Shown here one piece after another: positions 25,117 to 35,454 of a stretch of 64,000 nucleotides of DNA. The notes under the pieces are model-generated. The model was given only the letters and a program-made list of their open reading frames with translations. It did no database searches and was not told where the DNA came from. How positions within the stretch are numbered: position 1 is the first letter of the stretch; every line of letters starts with the position of its first letter. Source of the DNA: Blastomyces gilchristii SLH14081 (taxonomy: Eukaryota; Ascomycota; Eurotiomycetes; Onygenales; Ajellomycetaceae); the NCBI RefSeq assembly GCF_000003855.2, contig NW_003101634.1:66771-130770 (forward strand), read 5' to 3'. A program made the position numbers and the translations under genes.

Positions 25117-25296
25117 GGGGAAAATCCCACGCGGGGGCTTCCAACCACATTTGGTTGAATAACTCCACCACCAGACGGGGTGGTATGCGGTCGGCGTTGG
25201 GGTCAAAATGCTCGTATGATCGAGGGCTGTTCGATGGATCTATCGGCGGTTTCTTATTCGAAAAATTGAACGAGTTCGTGGTGGAGCGGTTGAATA
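25117..25296 (+). repeat. GC-rich dispersed repeat, copy 1
   Basis: About 180 bp that matches 57,497-57,683 over its length. Shared blocks include AATCCCACGC, AATAACTCCACCACCA, GGGGTCAAAATGC, ATGGATCTATCGGCGG, TTCTTATTCGAAAAAT and GAGTTCGTGGTG. Both copies end at GGTTGAATA. I do not recognise the family and see no clear terminal inverted repeat. A short open frame through it (LFDGSIGGFLFEKLNEFVVE) exists in copy 1 but is not kept in copy 2, so coding is doubtful. Confidence 0.8.
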
Positions 25297-25339
25297 CAGG
25301 TGACTAGAATGGCTGGCTCTATGGCCTGTATGATTAATC

Positions 25340-25460
25340 TGATGATAGTGATAGATGTAGTAGAGGTAGTAAGAGAGGGGTAGAGGTAGTGAAAGTGGTA
25401 GAAGGGGGTCGTTCATGGCTGTGATAAAAGTGCTAGGCAGGGAGGTAGTCAGGGAGGTAG
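25340..25460 (+). repeat. Purine-rich GTA/GGTAGT imperfect tandem repeat
   Basis: Imperfect units of GTAGAGGTAGT and GGTAGTGA type follow one another directly after the GC-rich repeat. This is simple-sequence DNA with no coding sign. Confidence 0.6.
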
Positions 25461-25846
25461 TGACAGCCCTTTGAGGCTGTCTAAACACTTTAGGATGTAT
25501 AGCAAGCAGCCTCTTCGAGTTGGGTGGCATAGGCATAATCTGTACTCCGTAGGTCTAAATTTCTTCACGCCGTTTTCCTCGAATAACTGAATTCAGCGGC
25601 CACACTAAAAAAATTCTATTAGACAAGCAAATACAAAACAATGACTGAAGTGGAAAATGATTAGGCTTTTCTACGGTTTTTACACTGCCACATTATGCTA
25701 TTACAGTACAAGAATCTCCTCCTTCGGGCGGGTATTTGCACATCAGGATGCTGGTATGTATAAGTGGAAACCCTTGCTGTCTGCAGAGCTGCTCTACAGT
25801 CGCAATAATAACAAGTTTTGGTTTTAGTTCCTGTCAATTTACTAGA

Positions 25847-27199
25847 CTATAACTCAAAAACTTGACCAAATGTTTGATGTTCATCCAACCTCCTTTCCTC
25901 TATCTGCTGCATCTTTGCCCGAACAAAATCCTCCATCTGGTCCTGCTCATCTTGTGTTAAACAGGAAAGCCGATCGCCAAGAGAGCTCAAAGGCCCAAAG
26001 TATTGTTCGTCAAGAAATGTCCAATAGATCTCATCAAACATGAAGCTATTCCTGGCTGCAAGACAAAACCAAAAGAGCCCATCTTTGATAGAGAGCGCCA
26101 TCCTTTCTGAAAGACGCTGTGATTCCTTTAGACTACCTTGATGAATCTGTTCGTCTTCATGGACACGGAGCTCCTTAAGAAATAGTTCAAGGCGAGGGCG
26201 GTATCGATCCATGAAATTGTCCAGGTCCCAAGCCTCAGGGCTTTCAAATAGGAGCCACCATGGAGCACTGTATGTAAATTCAGCAGGCGCAACATATGTA
26301 TACTCCCAGTCAATGACACCAGTAACCCTCAAATCAGACTCCGTGACAAGGACATTCGATGGGCGCAAATCATCACAGTAGAGGTGGTATCGGCCATGCT
26401 GTACTGGGACCTGTTGTGCTATTTGACGGAAAAGACAGCGAGCCACATATTTCTTCCGGCAGTCGTCCTCATTGGTGATGGCATCATTGCGTTGGTATTT
26501 GAGGTGTAGAAACTGTTGCTCTGCTAATTGCTGGAAATACTTGGAGGCGCTTTCAAAGGTGTGATTGTAATCAACAAATTCATTGAGAGGGAAATTTCCA
26601 ACTCGTATAAGCTCATTCATTTTGAGTGTCAGAGGCCGCTTTGCAACACTCCACCCCCCAGAGTTGTATTTCAATCCTCCAATGTATTTGAATACCGGCT
26701 TGGAGAGCTCTAGCACAATGTGAGCCATTCCAGAGTAGGCAATCTTCAAATCCGACTCAGAGACATCCGGATTCAAGCTTGGCGCCAACATAGAGGGATC
26801 TCGTAGGCGTTTTGAAAGCAAAGTGCCCTCAATAACTGTTGTAATGATATAAGGACCGCCACTCCATTGTCCTGCGCCAAGGACAGTTGGGACCGGGATA
26901 GATGTGAATCGAGCAATAAAGGCCATCACTGAGGTCTCGTCGCTAGTTTTTTCACAGCGGAAGCGGCTTCGGCCCAGGATGGGAAATCTAACAAGAGCAT
27001 TGAAACCGTCTTCAAAGGTGACAGTACAGCACATATTGAATGCGCCAGTTGTGAAATCTGAAGCTCTGGTTGCTCGAAAACCACGATGAAGCTTGGAGGC
27101 AAGCTCGAGAGGCAAGGCTGGGGATTGTTTGAGAAGATAGTTCAACCAGGCAGCATATAGACTTTGCGACTTCTTCTCCGCCAACTTATCCCAGTGCAT
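25847..27199 (-). CDS. Aminoglycoside-phosphotransferase-like (APH/ChoK fold) protein
   Basis: A single-exon gene of 450 aa with a protein-kinase-like APH fold. The N-lobe has the family's FNALVRFPILGRSRF with a glycine-poor nucleotide loop. The catalytic loop is YCDDLRPSNVLV, where the usual His of HxDxxxxN is Cys but the Asp and Asn are kept. The metal-binding segment is GVIDWEYTY, followed by APWWLLF. Such genes form large families in Onygenales and other Eurotiomycetes; their substrates are unknown and they are unlikely to act on aminoglycosides. It is the last gene on its strand before the transposon block. Confidence 0.8.
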   Translation of the reverse strand: MHWDKLAEKKSQSLYAAWLNYLLKQSPALPLELASKLHRGFRATRASDFTTGAFNMCCTVTFEDGFNALVRFPILGRSRFRCEKTSDETSVMAFIARFTSIPVPTVLGAGQWSGGPYIITTVIEGTLLSKRLRDPSMLAPSLNPDVSESDLKIAYSGMAHIVLELSKPVFKYIGGLKYNSGGWSVAKRPLTLKMNELIRVGNFPLNEFVDYNHTFESASKYFQQLAEQQFLHLKYQRNDAITNEDDCRKKYVARCLFRQIAQQVPVQHGRYHLYCDDLRPSNVLVTESDLRVTGVIDWEYTYVAPAEFTYSAPWWLLFESPEAWDLDNFMDRYRPRLELFLKELRVHEDEQIHQGSLKESQRLSERMALSIKDGLFWFCLAARNSFMFDEIYWTFLDEQYFGPLSSLGDRLSCLTQDEQDQMEDFVRAKMQQIEERRLDEHQTFGQVFEL

Positions 27200-27674
27200 C
27201 GTGAAGGCAAGTATTCCGTTGTCACAAGGGAATCTCGTGGATGTGGTAATTTTGGTCTACTACTCGCGGGAATTGTCTAGCAGATGTTGGACCGAGTGGA
27301 ATGGTGAACTGAATACAAAGAAGGTGAGTCTTAATAAAGAACCCCAGAAATAAGCGGGAGCACTTATCCTGTACTCAATGCGCACAAGATACAACTGCTC
27401 GAGAAAACCCCTTTCGAAAGATGGGTTGGGGTGAGCAAGCCATTGTTTGGCGCCAAGTGAATTGCCGCTGTGTTCCAGCACCTTGTCGCTAGCCAACACA
27501 ACCTGTCGCATAAAGATTTACCGCCATGAGCCCCTCAGAAGTGCTTATTATATATTGGGCATTCTTTCCTCCAGGCAGCTTCTACAGCGTATCATCGAAC
27601 CTAACATCACAAGTTTTACCAGTCTCCTACATTGTCACTTCACGTTTGCCCCCAGACGCTAGTGCCAGAACCTT
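27200..27674. other. Divergent intergenic region
   Basis: Between the APH-like gene (minus) and the small gene (plus). No convincing coding sequence. A plus-strand ATG at 27,525 opens a frame that ends at 27,678 without recognisable content. Confidence 0.45.
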
Positions 27675-28032
27675 ATGAGTGACAAGCCTAGCAAATCCGG
27701 TGCCGAGACTCCCGCGGCCGGCGGCGATTGATAAAGCCAAGAAAGCTCGCGATACCCTGGGTTCCATCTACTCGTTTTATGCAGCCAACCGCGATTCGCT
27801 TGAAAGAGTTCCATCCTTCATGAGCGACTCCAGCAGGGACCTCCCAATCATCTTCCAAACCGACCCAGTTCCAACAGCAGAAGAGACAGAACAGTTGAAG
27901 AAGAACCTCTCTGATCTCATCAAAACACAAGAGATTTTCAACCAAATCCCAGATCAGCAACGGCAGTTGATGGTCGAGGCAGCCAATGCCAGCACAATCA
28001 AGCGCGCCGAAAACCGTGCCGCGAAAAATTAA
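27675..28032 (+). CDS. Small conserved-looking hypothetical protein with a frame break near the start
   Basis: Not recognised. A 117-codon open stretch ends at 28,032 and reads as a soluble, charged, helical protein (DKAKKARDTLGSIYSFYAAN, then LKKNLSDLIKTQEIFNQIP). This frame has no ATG before residue MSDSSRDLP. An ATG at 27,675 opens a sensible N-terminus in another frame (MSDKPSKSGAETPAAGGD, stop at 27,729), and a shift of one base at about 27,725-27,730 would join the two as GG-DKAKKARD. A 37-bp intron (27,700-27,736) could also join them but has a weak donor and is very short. An upstream exon is a third option. The coding stretch itself has normal codon use for the region. Confidence 0.55.
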
Positions 28033-28214
28033 AGACCCGGATTAGCGGTGGAGAAAAGGGGGAGTTGTCTTTTGTTCGGCTCTGCATTTCGCTTAGGACA
28101 TGCAGAGTGTCAATGATATGAGTTGTTAGAGTTTTGCTGCGGATATTCCGTTATTATGAGGCTCATCAGAGCGGCCAATTTAATTGTATTGCAAGCTTCT
28201 GCGAACTCATTGAT
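28033..28214. other. Transition from gene-rich to AT-rich sequence
   Basis: Short non-coding stretch holding the 3' end of the small gene. Base composition falls sharply to the right of about 28,200. Confidence 0.5.
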
Positions 28215-28470
28215 AAGTGAAACCGGGCTTCATTCACTCCAGGATCTCTTTAATAGTAAGATCAGCGTGCGGAAAATGGCCTTTTGCACTTCCTTCTCTT
28301 GATTCAACAACATTACAATCATTCAAGAAAATTATCAAATTCTTGATCAGCTCTCAACTTAGTAAAAAATTCTTCAATAGGATTCAAGTGCGTGATAGAT
28401 AGAAACAGCAACTTTACTTCTGCAATAAAATATATTTGCTCAATCTGTATAGAGTAATAAAGAAAAGAAC
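28215..28470 (-). pseudogene. Tc1/mariner-type transposase relic (C-terminal part)
   Basis: Minus-strand translation gives IEQIYFIAEVKLLFL, then THLNPIEEFFTKLRA, then after a frameshift VVESREGSAKGHFPHADLTIKE. These match the order of the C-terminal DDE region of fungal Tc1/mariner transposases, whose hallmark is a DLNPIEE-like block. There are in-frame stops and at least one indel, and the N-terminal domain is not visible. Its left edge marks the start of the transposon block. Confidence 0.75.
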
Positions 28471-28639
28471 TATCTGACTGACTTTAACTCAGATTATTTT
28501 TCATCATATTACAAAACTTTTTCTTTAAAAGAAAAACACTCTGTAATAATTGCTGAAACTTTGCAAAAGACTCTATATCTGAAAGACTTTATTTCAAGCA
28601 GAAAAAAAAAAGGAAATTCTCAGCTATTTAAATCTTTAA

Positions 28640-28700
28640 AATTTAATTATTATTATTATTATTCTTTTTCAATTATAAATGTATATACTCTAATAGCTGA
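28640..28700 (-). mobile_element. LINE 3'-end scrap
   Basis: A run of TTA triplets followed by CTTTTTCAATTATAAATG resembles the tail and last bases of the LINEs at 29.4, 44.5 and 63.4 kb in minus orientation. It is very short and heavily mutated, so the call rests on the tail pattern. Confidence 0.45.
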
Positions 28701-28879
28701 ATAATTAATATAGTCACTCAGTAGTATTTTAATATAAGAAATCAGAGTATGTGAGTTTAAAATCTATAAAGAATAAATTAAATTCAGAACTTAAGTACTT
28801 TAATATAAGTCTACACTGAATAGATCAGTATAATATATAGATCTTATAATATAAAAGTGAAAAACATTAGAGAAGAAAA

Positions 28880-29067
28880 GAAAGAGAAAGTGCAGAAATC
28901 AGTGATTAAAGTGAATATTTATATATATAGTAAAGCTTCAGAGTAGAAGAATAGAAATTTCATGAGTTTTTTAACTGAGAATCAGTGACTGAAAATTGAA
29001 GCTTTCAGTGAAATCTGTGAAGTGTAATGAAATAGTCTATATAATTGATTAGATGCAGCCTGTTATA
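28880..29067 (-). mobile_element. Mutated LTR fragment related to the 58.6-kb LTR
   Basis: The reverse complement of 28,880-29,067 starts TATAACAGGCTGCATCTAA and continues through ATATAGACTATTTCATTACA, matching the LTR that starts at 58,578 (TGTGGCGGGCTGCATCTGA). Differences are almost all C-to-T or G-to-A. The other end cannot be fixed, so it may be a solo LTR or a truncated one. Confidence 0.65.
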
Positions 29068-29395
29068 TTAGTCTCTTCTTTTCAGAAGTAATATAGAGTT
29101 ATAAGTATGTAGTTCTTATCAGTCAAGAGCTGCTGTCTCAGATAATATAGAGCTTAAAGTTCAGATCAGATAATTATAGCTGACTTATTTTATAAGATAT
29201 TATCAGTCACAGCTGTAGAGTTTCTTATCAAGAATATCTTTAATCTTTTATTCAAGTTTATTATCTTTTTCTATAATTTCTGACAGTTGTCAGTTAGAAG
29301 TTAGTTGAGAAGAGAACAGATCAGTAGCAGTATAATAGAGTAAGTTTATATAAAAGATATTATAAATCTCTGATAATATGTTAAAATAGTAGTTA
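29068..29395. other. AT-rich stretch without recognised content
   Basis: Lies between the LTR fragment and the LINE tail. No open frame or repeat match is seen. Confidence 0.4.
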
Positions 29396-32120
29396 TATTA
29401 TTATTATTATTATTCTTCAATTATAGATGTATACAGTCAGAGACTATAACATCTATCTGAAAACTTTTAATTCTCAGAGTTTTTTCTATATCTGTAAAGT
29501 TAACTATTATAAATTCATCAATTTCAGATATACAAAATCAGAAAATTTCAGCTCAGAATATAAAAACTGTTTACAAATTACAGTGTTTTAACATCTTCTG
29601 ATACTTTGAAATTATTTGACAATATTATAACAAAGGAAAAGAGAACACAGTCTTAAAAATAGATACATTAAATAGATAGATAGAAAGAAATTGAAAGAAA
29701 AAGATAAAGTAAAGAGAGACTGTAACAAAATAAATTATTAAAAGATAGTATATAGCTGTTTTAACAGACTATATCTGATTAATTTTCTCCTCTTCATATT
29801 CAGATATTTCTGAATTTAGTCATTTTCTTATAGCTGCTTGAGTTTCTGATAGAAAGTCTATTAAGTATTTAATTCCTGTCTCAGTTGAGAATAAGAATCT
29901 TATATTTAATTAATTTAGATTATACTTCTCTTTCAATCTGGCTCTGAGACTATTATATAATACACAGTGTATTATAATATACTCAGAATTTTCATTTATA
30001 TTGCAGAATGAGCATTCTATTGAGTCAAATCTATTATTAAATCTTTGTATATAAGATTTGAAATAGCTATATTCTAGTTTCAGCTGTATTATAGATAAGA
30101 ATATTTTCTTTTTACATTTAATTAAACAAGATTTTCACTTGAGTTTTATTTTAAATCTTGAATAATATATACTCTTTCTTTGTTTCTATCAGCTTTTATT
30201 TCACTTATCTAAATAAGATTCTTTTATTTTTCTCTTTATAAAAGATTAGAACATAATTTTTTGAATAGATCTGCTTAATTCTGTACTCTTTTTTACAGCT
30301 GAATCAGTCAATTCATTGTCATAAATATTCATATAAGCAGGAACTCAGTGTAGATAAATTATTAGCTTTAATATTCTTCTCTTTTGAATTTTCAAAACAG
30401 AGTTTAAGATCAGTTCAAGATTTATTTGATTATTATAAATCTGACTATTTCTAAGTCTTTTTAAAGCAGCTTGACTATCAGAGAATATTTATATCTCTTT
30501 CAAACTATTTTCTCTTTTATAAGATTTTATTTCAATAAGTTTGAAAGCTTTCACTATTATAAATAGTTCAGTATTAAAGACTTCAGATTCACAGTCTAAA
30601 TTTCAGAAATCTGAGATAAAATTAATATTATCTTCAGAATAAGCAATGTCTGTATCTAATCTATTCAAATTCTTATTTTTTGAGTCATCTGAATAAATCA
30701 GAATAGAGTCTTTTATATTAATTATAGAAATTCTCTTCAAATACTGTTCATATTCTTTCTCTTTAGATAGTTCACTTATTTATAAGTTTATAAGAGATTC
30801 AAGCTTTTCTCTTCAGAGAGATAACTTCTCATGATTAACTTTTTCAATATTTAAAAAAGAAAATTGATTTTTAATCAGAGAGTATAGTCTGTACAGTTAA
30901 GAAGACATTTTCTTTGAAGAATTATTTTCATTTTAATCAAGAAATCTATTTCAATTCAGTTCATTTTCAGAGTTAATTAATAAAAATAAAGAAGAGACTC
31001 TTTCTCTGATTATATAATTTAAGCTCATCTTTATAACTCTCAGAGTATAGTTCATACAGATCTTTTCAAATCTAATAGTAGAAGAAGGAATTAAAGCTTC
31101 AATTTTCATTATTTTAATAGAAGATAATTTAAATACTTTCAGAATTCTTCTCAAGACTCTGTTTTACAGACTTTGAAAGAGTTCAGTGAAATTCTCTTAA
31201 TTATTTTATCAAACTTGAACTTTATAATCAGCTACTGATGTAATACAGACTATATATAACTGTCTCATAGTCTGAAAGAATAGATCTCTCTCTGTATTTA
31301 ATAGTCTGATTATATTATTCAATAGTCTTTCTGTCTTGACAGTTCTTTATTAAATGTGATATTTAAAATTCAACTTGAAGTTTAATTATACTTCTAATTG
31401 TTTGATATTTATACTAGGTTTAATCTCTCTATTTAAAAGAGTTAGAGATAGTTCTTTCTTATTGAATCTAGAAAAGAAATGAATTAACTCAGTTTTATTC
31501 ATATTAAATTGAATTTAATTAATATCTGCTCTAATAAAGATTTTCTTTACAGCTTTTTCAATCACTTTCAAATTCTCTTTGATAGTTTTTGAGCTGTAGA
31601 CTAGATCAATATCATTCATATAACTTAAAGATCACACTATTCTCATATTTCTATTTTTGAATAGATATGCAGTGTATATTATAAATAAAACAGGTGAGAT
31701 TGAAGATTCTTATGATACTTCTATTTTTATCTCAGTTTTATCTTGTTTTCTTTCATTAAAGAATAGTTATATAATTCTTTTAGACATGAAACAATCAACT
31801 CATTTTATTAGAGAAAGTGACAGTTTTAACATCTTCAAAGTTTAAATCATCTTAGACTTTGAAACATGATCAAATGCATCTTTTATATCAATAAAAACTG
31901 CAGTTGAGATCAGATGTTCATACTTTGCTACTTGAATATCATGAATAACTGAGAGAACAGTGTCAATTATAGAACATTGTTTTCTATCTCTCATTTATTC
32001 ATTAAATAGAAGAGAATCATTAATAGATCTTATAAAAGATAATCTAGTAGCTATTATCTTTTCTAGAACTTTTCTCAAACAGTTCAACAGAGATATTACT
32101 CTATATAACTTAGAAACTGA
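29396..32120 (-). mobile_element. Outer LINE (Tad1-like), 3' half
   Basis: This is the 3' half of a minus-strand LINE whose 5' half lies at 44,524-46,566 and 54,843 to about 57,000. It starts with a (TTA)n tail at 29,396 and reads into ORF2 as RNase H and then the RT half. The right border at 32,120 is the target site where a second LINE inserted: TAACTTAGAAACTGAA at 32,106-32,121 is repeated at 44,523-44,538. Confidence 0.88.
29769..32118 (-). pseudogene. LINE ORF2, C-terminal half (RT, RNase H), broken
   Basis: Alignment by eye to the inner LINE copy shows the region from the middle of the reverse transcriptase to the end of RNase H. Many stops interrupt it. In the RT catalytic box the inner copy has YVDDID, while this copy reads YMNDID, so a catalytic aspartate is lost through G-to-A change. 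It cannot encode an active enzyme. Confidence 0.82.
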
Positions 32121-32200
32121 AACAGTCTGACCAACTTTTCATTTGAAAATAGACTGATAAATCTCTCAATTGAAACAGTCTGACCAACTTTTCATTCAGT
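32119..32200 (+). repeat. Tandem monomers in the LINE 5' UTR
   Basis: The motif GAAACAGTCTGACCAACTTT occurs at 32,119 and again at 32,172, a spacing of 53 bp, just before the ORF1 ATG at 32,208. The outer LINE shows two similar units at the same place (minus strand, about 56,075-56,160). Such monomers act as promoters in some LINEs; that role is inferred. Confidence 0.65.
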
Positions 32201-32412
32201 GAGTAAAATGAGTTTAAGAGTACACTCAGTTGATGTGGAAAAAGATGTTTTCCCAGATGCTGTTCCTGAGATTGAAATTCTAAAGAGAAGAAAGAAGGAA
32301 GAAATAGAGAAACAACAAGTTCTTGAAATACAGGAACTGGAAAAAGCAAGCAAAATTCTTGGAAAACAGTGTCTGAGTGAGGAGAATGAAGAAGTTCTGT
32401 TAATTCTTCATA

Positions 32413-32934
32413 CTCAGGCTTAGACTGGCCGCCGGGACCATGAATTTCACGTTTGGTCTCATTTGGTCTGATTCCATACATTTCTTGGCGTGAATCCCGC
32501 TGGGACTGACTATCAAAAAAACATGTAAAGTGACTATATATCAGATCTTAAAATGAAACCATGACTTGAAAAAAATGAGAAAGTGGTCCCATTTGGTCTC
32601 ATTTAGTCCCATTCTTGGCATAAAGTTACTATTTTTAGACATTTCAAGGTTTTTTTTAGACTATTTTTAATTTTTTAAAAAGTAACACTTTTTGATAACA
32701 CTCAAATGAGATTTAAAGTCATTTAAAGCAATAAAAATAATTTAAATTGAGAAGTGGAAATCATGGTCTCATTTGAAAAATGTGACAAGAGTAGACAGTA
32801 AGTCTCACTGAGACAGTATGAGACTACTATCTAATGTTAAAACCGTGTAATGGGATCAGTCGAATTGGTAATGAAACTATTAAAAAATCTGGTCCTGGTC
32901 CCAGACACGGTCACACGGTCAGTCTACTCAGGCT
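32413..32934. repeat. 8-bp target-site duplication of the small hAT element
   Basis: CTCAGGCT occurs directly before (32,413-32,420) and directly after (32,927-32,934) the element. Eight bases is the hallmark length for hAT insertions. Confidence 0.9.
32421..32926. mobile_element. Non-autonomous hAT element (506 bp)
   Basis: Starts TAGACTGGCCGCCGGGACC and ends ACACGGTCAGTCTA, so the termini form an imperfect inverted repeat (TAGACTG). It shares its first about 90 bp and last about 40 bp with the 5.8-kb hAT at 35,080 and has no open frame, so it looks like an internal-deletion or MITE-like derivative mobilised in trans. Confidence 0.9.
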
Positions 32935-35454
32935 AGACAACTACAAGAAGTGGTCAAGTTCACACTTGGAATTTCAAACACAATTTAAAAAACATTGAAA
33001 TCTTTCAGTACAGTCACTGACTCTTTTTCATCTTCTACTTCTTCATCTTCTTCTTCAAATCAGAAGAAAACATATGCTCAAGTAGCAGAATCTGCTGTCT
33101 TCAAACCTGCTAGTTCAAAATCTGCTCAAAATTCTGAGAAAACTGAGAAAAATATTTCTCAGACCTCTGTTCATAGAAAGGAAAAAAAAGAAATGTAAAA
33201 AGAGAAGAACTTTCAAATCTTCAGAAACAGAAGACTTATTCTCAAAGTCTCAAATCAGAAGAGCTTGTAAAAAAACAAGCTAAACTCAAATCTTATCTTC
33301 AGAATTAGAAATGAAATTAATCAGCAGTTCTTTTCTCAGTTAATGACTGATACTGAAGTTCAAAAACCAGTCATAGCTTCAATTGAGCCATCTTTCTTTG
33401 AAAACTCTATTATTTTAACTACAATGCCTGAATTCAGTGCAGAATTCCTCATTCAGAATGAGAATCTCTGGAAATCAGCAATAGAATCTCTACTGAATAC
33501 AACAATTCTATCTGAAAGAGATGAAAAGTGAGACAAATTCATTCTTCATGATATTCCAGTTGAAATTTTTGACTGTGAGGAAGAAATACTGCTTCTCAAA
33601 AATGAATTAGAAGAATACAATTCTATTCAACTGAGAAAAGAGCCTGTATGACTTAATTCAATTGAGTTCAGACAGAGCAGAAGAAATGCCTCTGTTCTAG
33701 TGTATATAAAAATACTTGAACAGTCAAGAATCTCTGAAGTAAGAGTAGCAGATTTGAAAATGAGAGTTCATGAATACAAAGATTCAAGAATGAATCTCAA
33801 AGCTCAAACACAGTGTTCAAACTGTCAAAGATATGGACACTTTGCAATCTCTTGTTTCAGAGACTCAAAATGCGCATTCTGTGCTAGAGATCACAAAACT
33901 AGTAAGCATAAATGTGAAACATGCTCAAAAAGAGATGAAATATGTCAATATACTCTGCTTAAGTGCTTCAATTGCAAAGAAAAACATGCATCTAGCTTAA
34001 AAGAATGTGTATTTACTTCAAGAACTCAGAAGAACTGGAGAAAAGATGAAGCTCAAAGTGAATCTAAAACTGAAGAGAAAAGTCAAGCCAGTAAATTCAC
34101 AACTGCAAGCTCAAAAAGAAGAAACTCTCAACTATCTAGGTCTTCAAACTTCAATTCTCCAGCTAAATGTAAATAGAATTTGAATTCTCAAACACCTGTT
34201 AAGATTAGAGAATTGAGAAATGACTCTGATGATAAACTAGATAGAATGCAAGTAGTTGAGATTCCTGCTTTTCAAAATAGTTATAATCTACTATCTGGTG
34301 ATAGTGATTAGATTCTACTATATCTTCACTCTCTTTTAGTATGAATGTACAACAAAAATAACAAAAAAAGTTTAAAAACTCTTCAAAAATCATATTTATT
34401 CAAAACAATGTGAATAGAAACTCAAATTACATTTATTCTTGTCTTCAGATTGCATTTGAACAAAAAGTTGACTTTGTACTTCTTCAAGAACCAAACTTTG
34501 ATACTGAGCAAAAGTACATCATTTCTCATTCAAGCTATTACTGCTTTCTTCCTGAAAAATCTGAGATAAAATCAAGAGTAGCAATCTATGAAAGAAAAAG
34601 ATCAAGATATCAATTTAATCTGAGATTTGATATCATATCTGACTCTGACATTCTAGTGAATGATATTATAGATAAAGATAATGAGTTTGATACTATTCAA
34701 CTTATAAATATCTATAATGAAAAATCATTGAAAGAAAACAACAATATCTGAACAATTGATAGAGGATTTTTGAATATAACTCTCTTAAAAAACTCTATAA
34801 TTGCAGAAGACTTCAATGCATATCATTCCTGATGAAACTCAGAGTGCACAAGAGCAGTAAGAGCAGATAAACTGGTTGAATGAACTTTTGAGCATTCAAT
34901 AGATTTAGTTAACAAGTCTGATCAACAAACATTCTTTAGAAAAGGCATGAAACAGAAATCTATTATAGATTTAACTTTCATGTCACAAAATCTAATTGAA
35001 AAAAGACTTATAAACTGGTTTATTAATTCAAATGAAACCTCAGAATCAGGTTATGAGATCATTTAATTTAATATTGAACTAGACTGGCCGGCGGGATCAT
35101 GAATTTCACATTTGGTCTCATTTAGTCTGGTCTCATACATTTCTTGGCGTGAGTCCCACCAGGACCAAGCCTTGAAAAAATCTGAAAATGGATCATTTCT
35201 GAGAGAAATGATGTGAAAAATGACCAGATTTAATTCAAGAACAGTGAAATGAGAGTAATTTCTCAGAATAAACTGTGAAAGATGATCATTCTTCTAAAAT
35301 CAGAATAAGACTGAGACTGAAAATCAAAATCAGTCTCATTCAGTTCATTCAGTGATTGCTTATATAATCAGAATTTGATAATGATTATTGATAATGCTCA
35401 TGAAACAACTAAATACATTCTTGTATAAGTTTATTCTTCACTTTCTCATGAAAA

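Larger units (their letters stand above)
24950..25846. other. Intergenic region between ATG22 and the APH-like gene
   Basis: About 900 bp. It holds a GC-rich repeat copy (25,117-25,296), then a purine-rich imperfect GTA/GGTAGT repeat (25,340-25,460), then AT-richer sequence that includes the 3' end of the APH-like gene. No host gene is supported here. Confidence 0.6.
32208..34311 (+). pseudogene. LINE ORF1 (gag-like, zinc knuckles), interrupted
   Basis: Starts MSLRVHSVDVEKDVF, runs 71 codons, is broken by the 506-bp hAT element, then resumes with LQEVVKFTLGISNT and a Ser-rich stretch. The C-terminal part has three Cys/His knuckles: CSNCQRYGHFAISC, CAFCARDHKTSKHKC and CFNCKEKHASSLKEC. Remaining stops are TGA at expected Trp and TAG/TAA at expected Gln. 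ORF1 proteins of this clade bind element RNA. Confidence 0.85.

Noticed and set aside
25180..25307. Coding exon inside the GC-rich repeat (MRSALGSKCSYDRG)
   Set aside because: The second copy of the repeat does not keep the frame, so coding is not supported.
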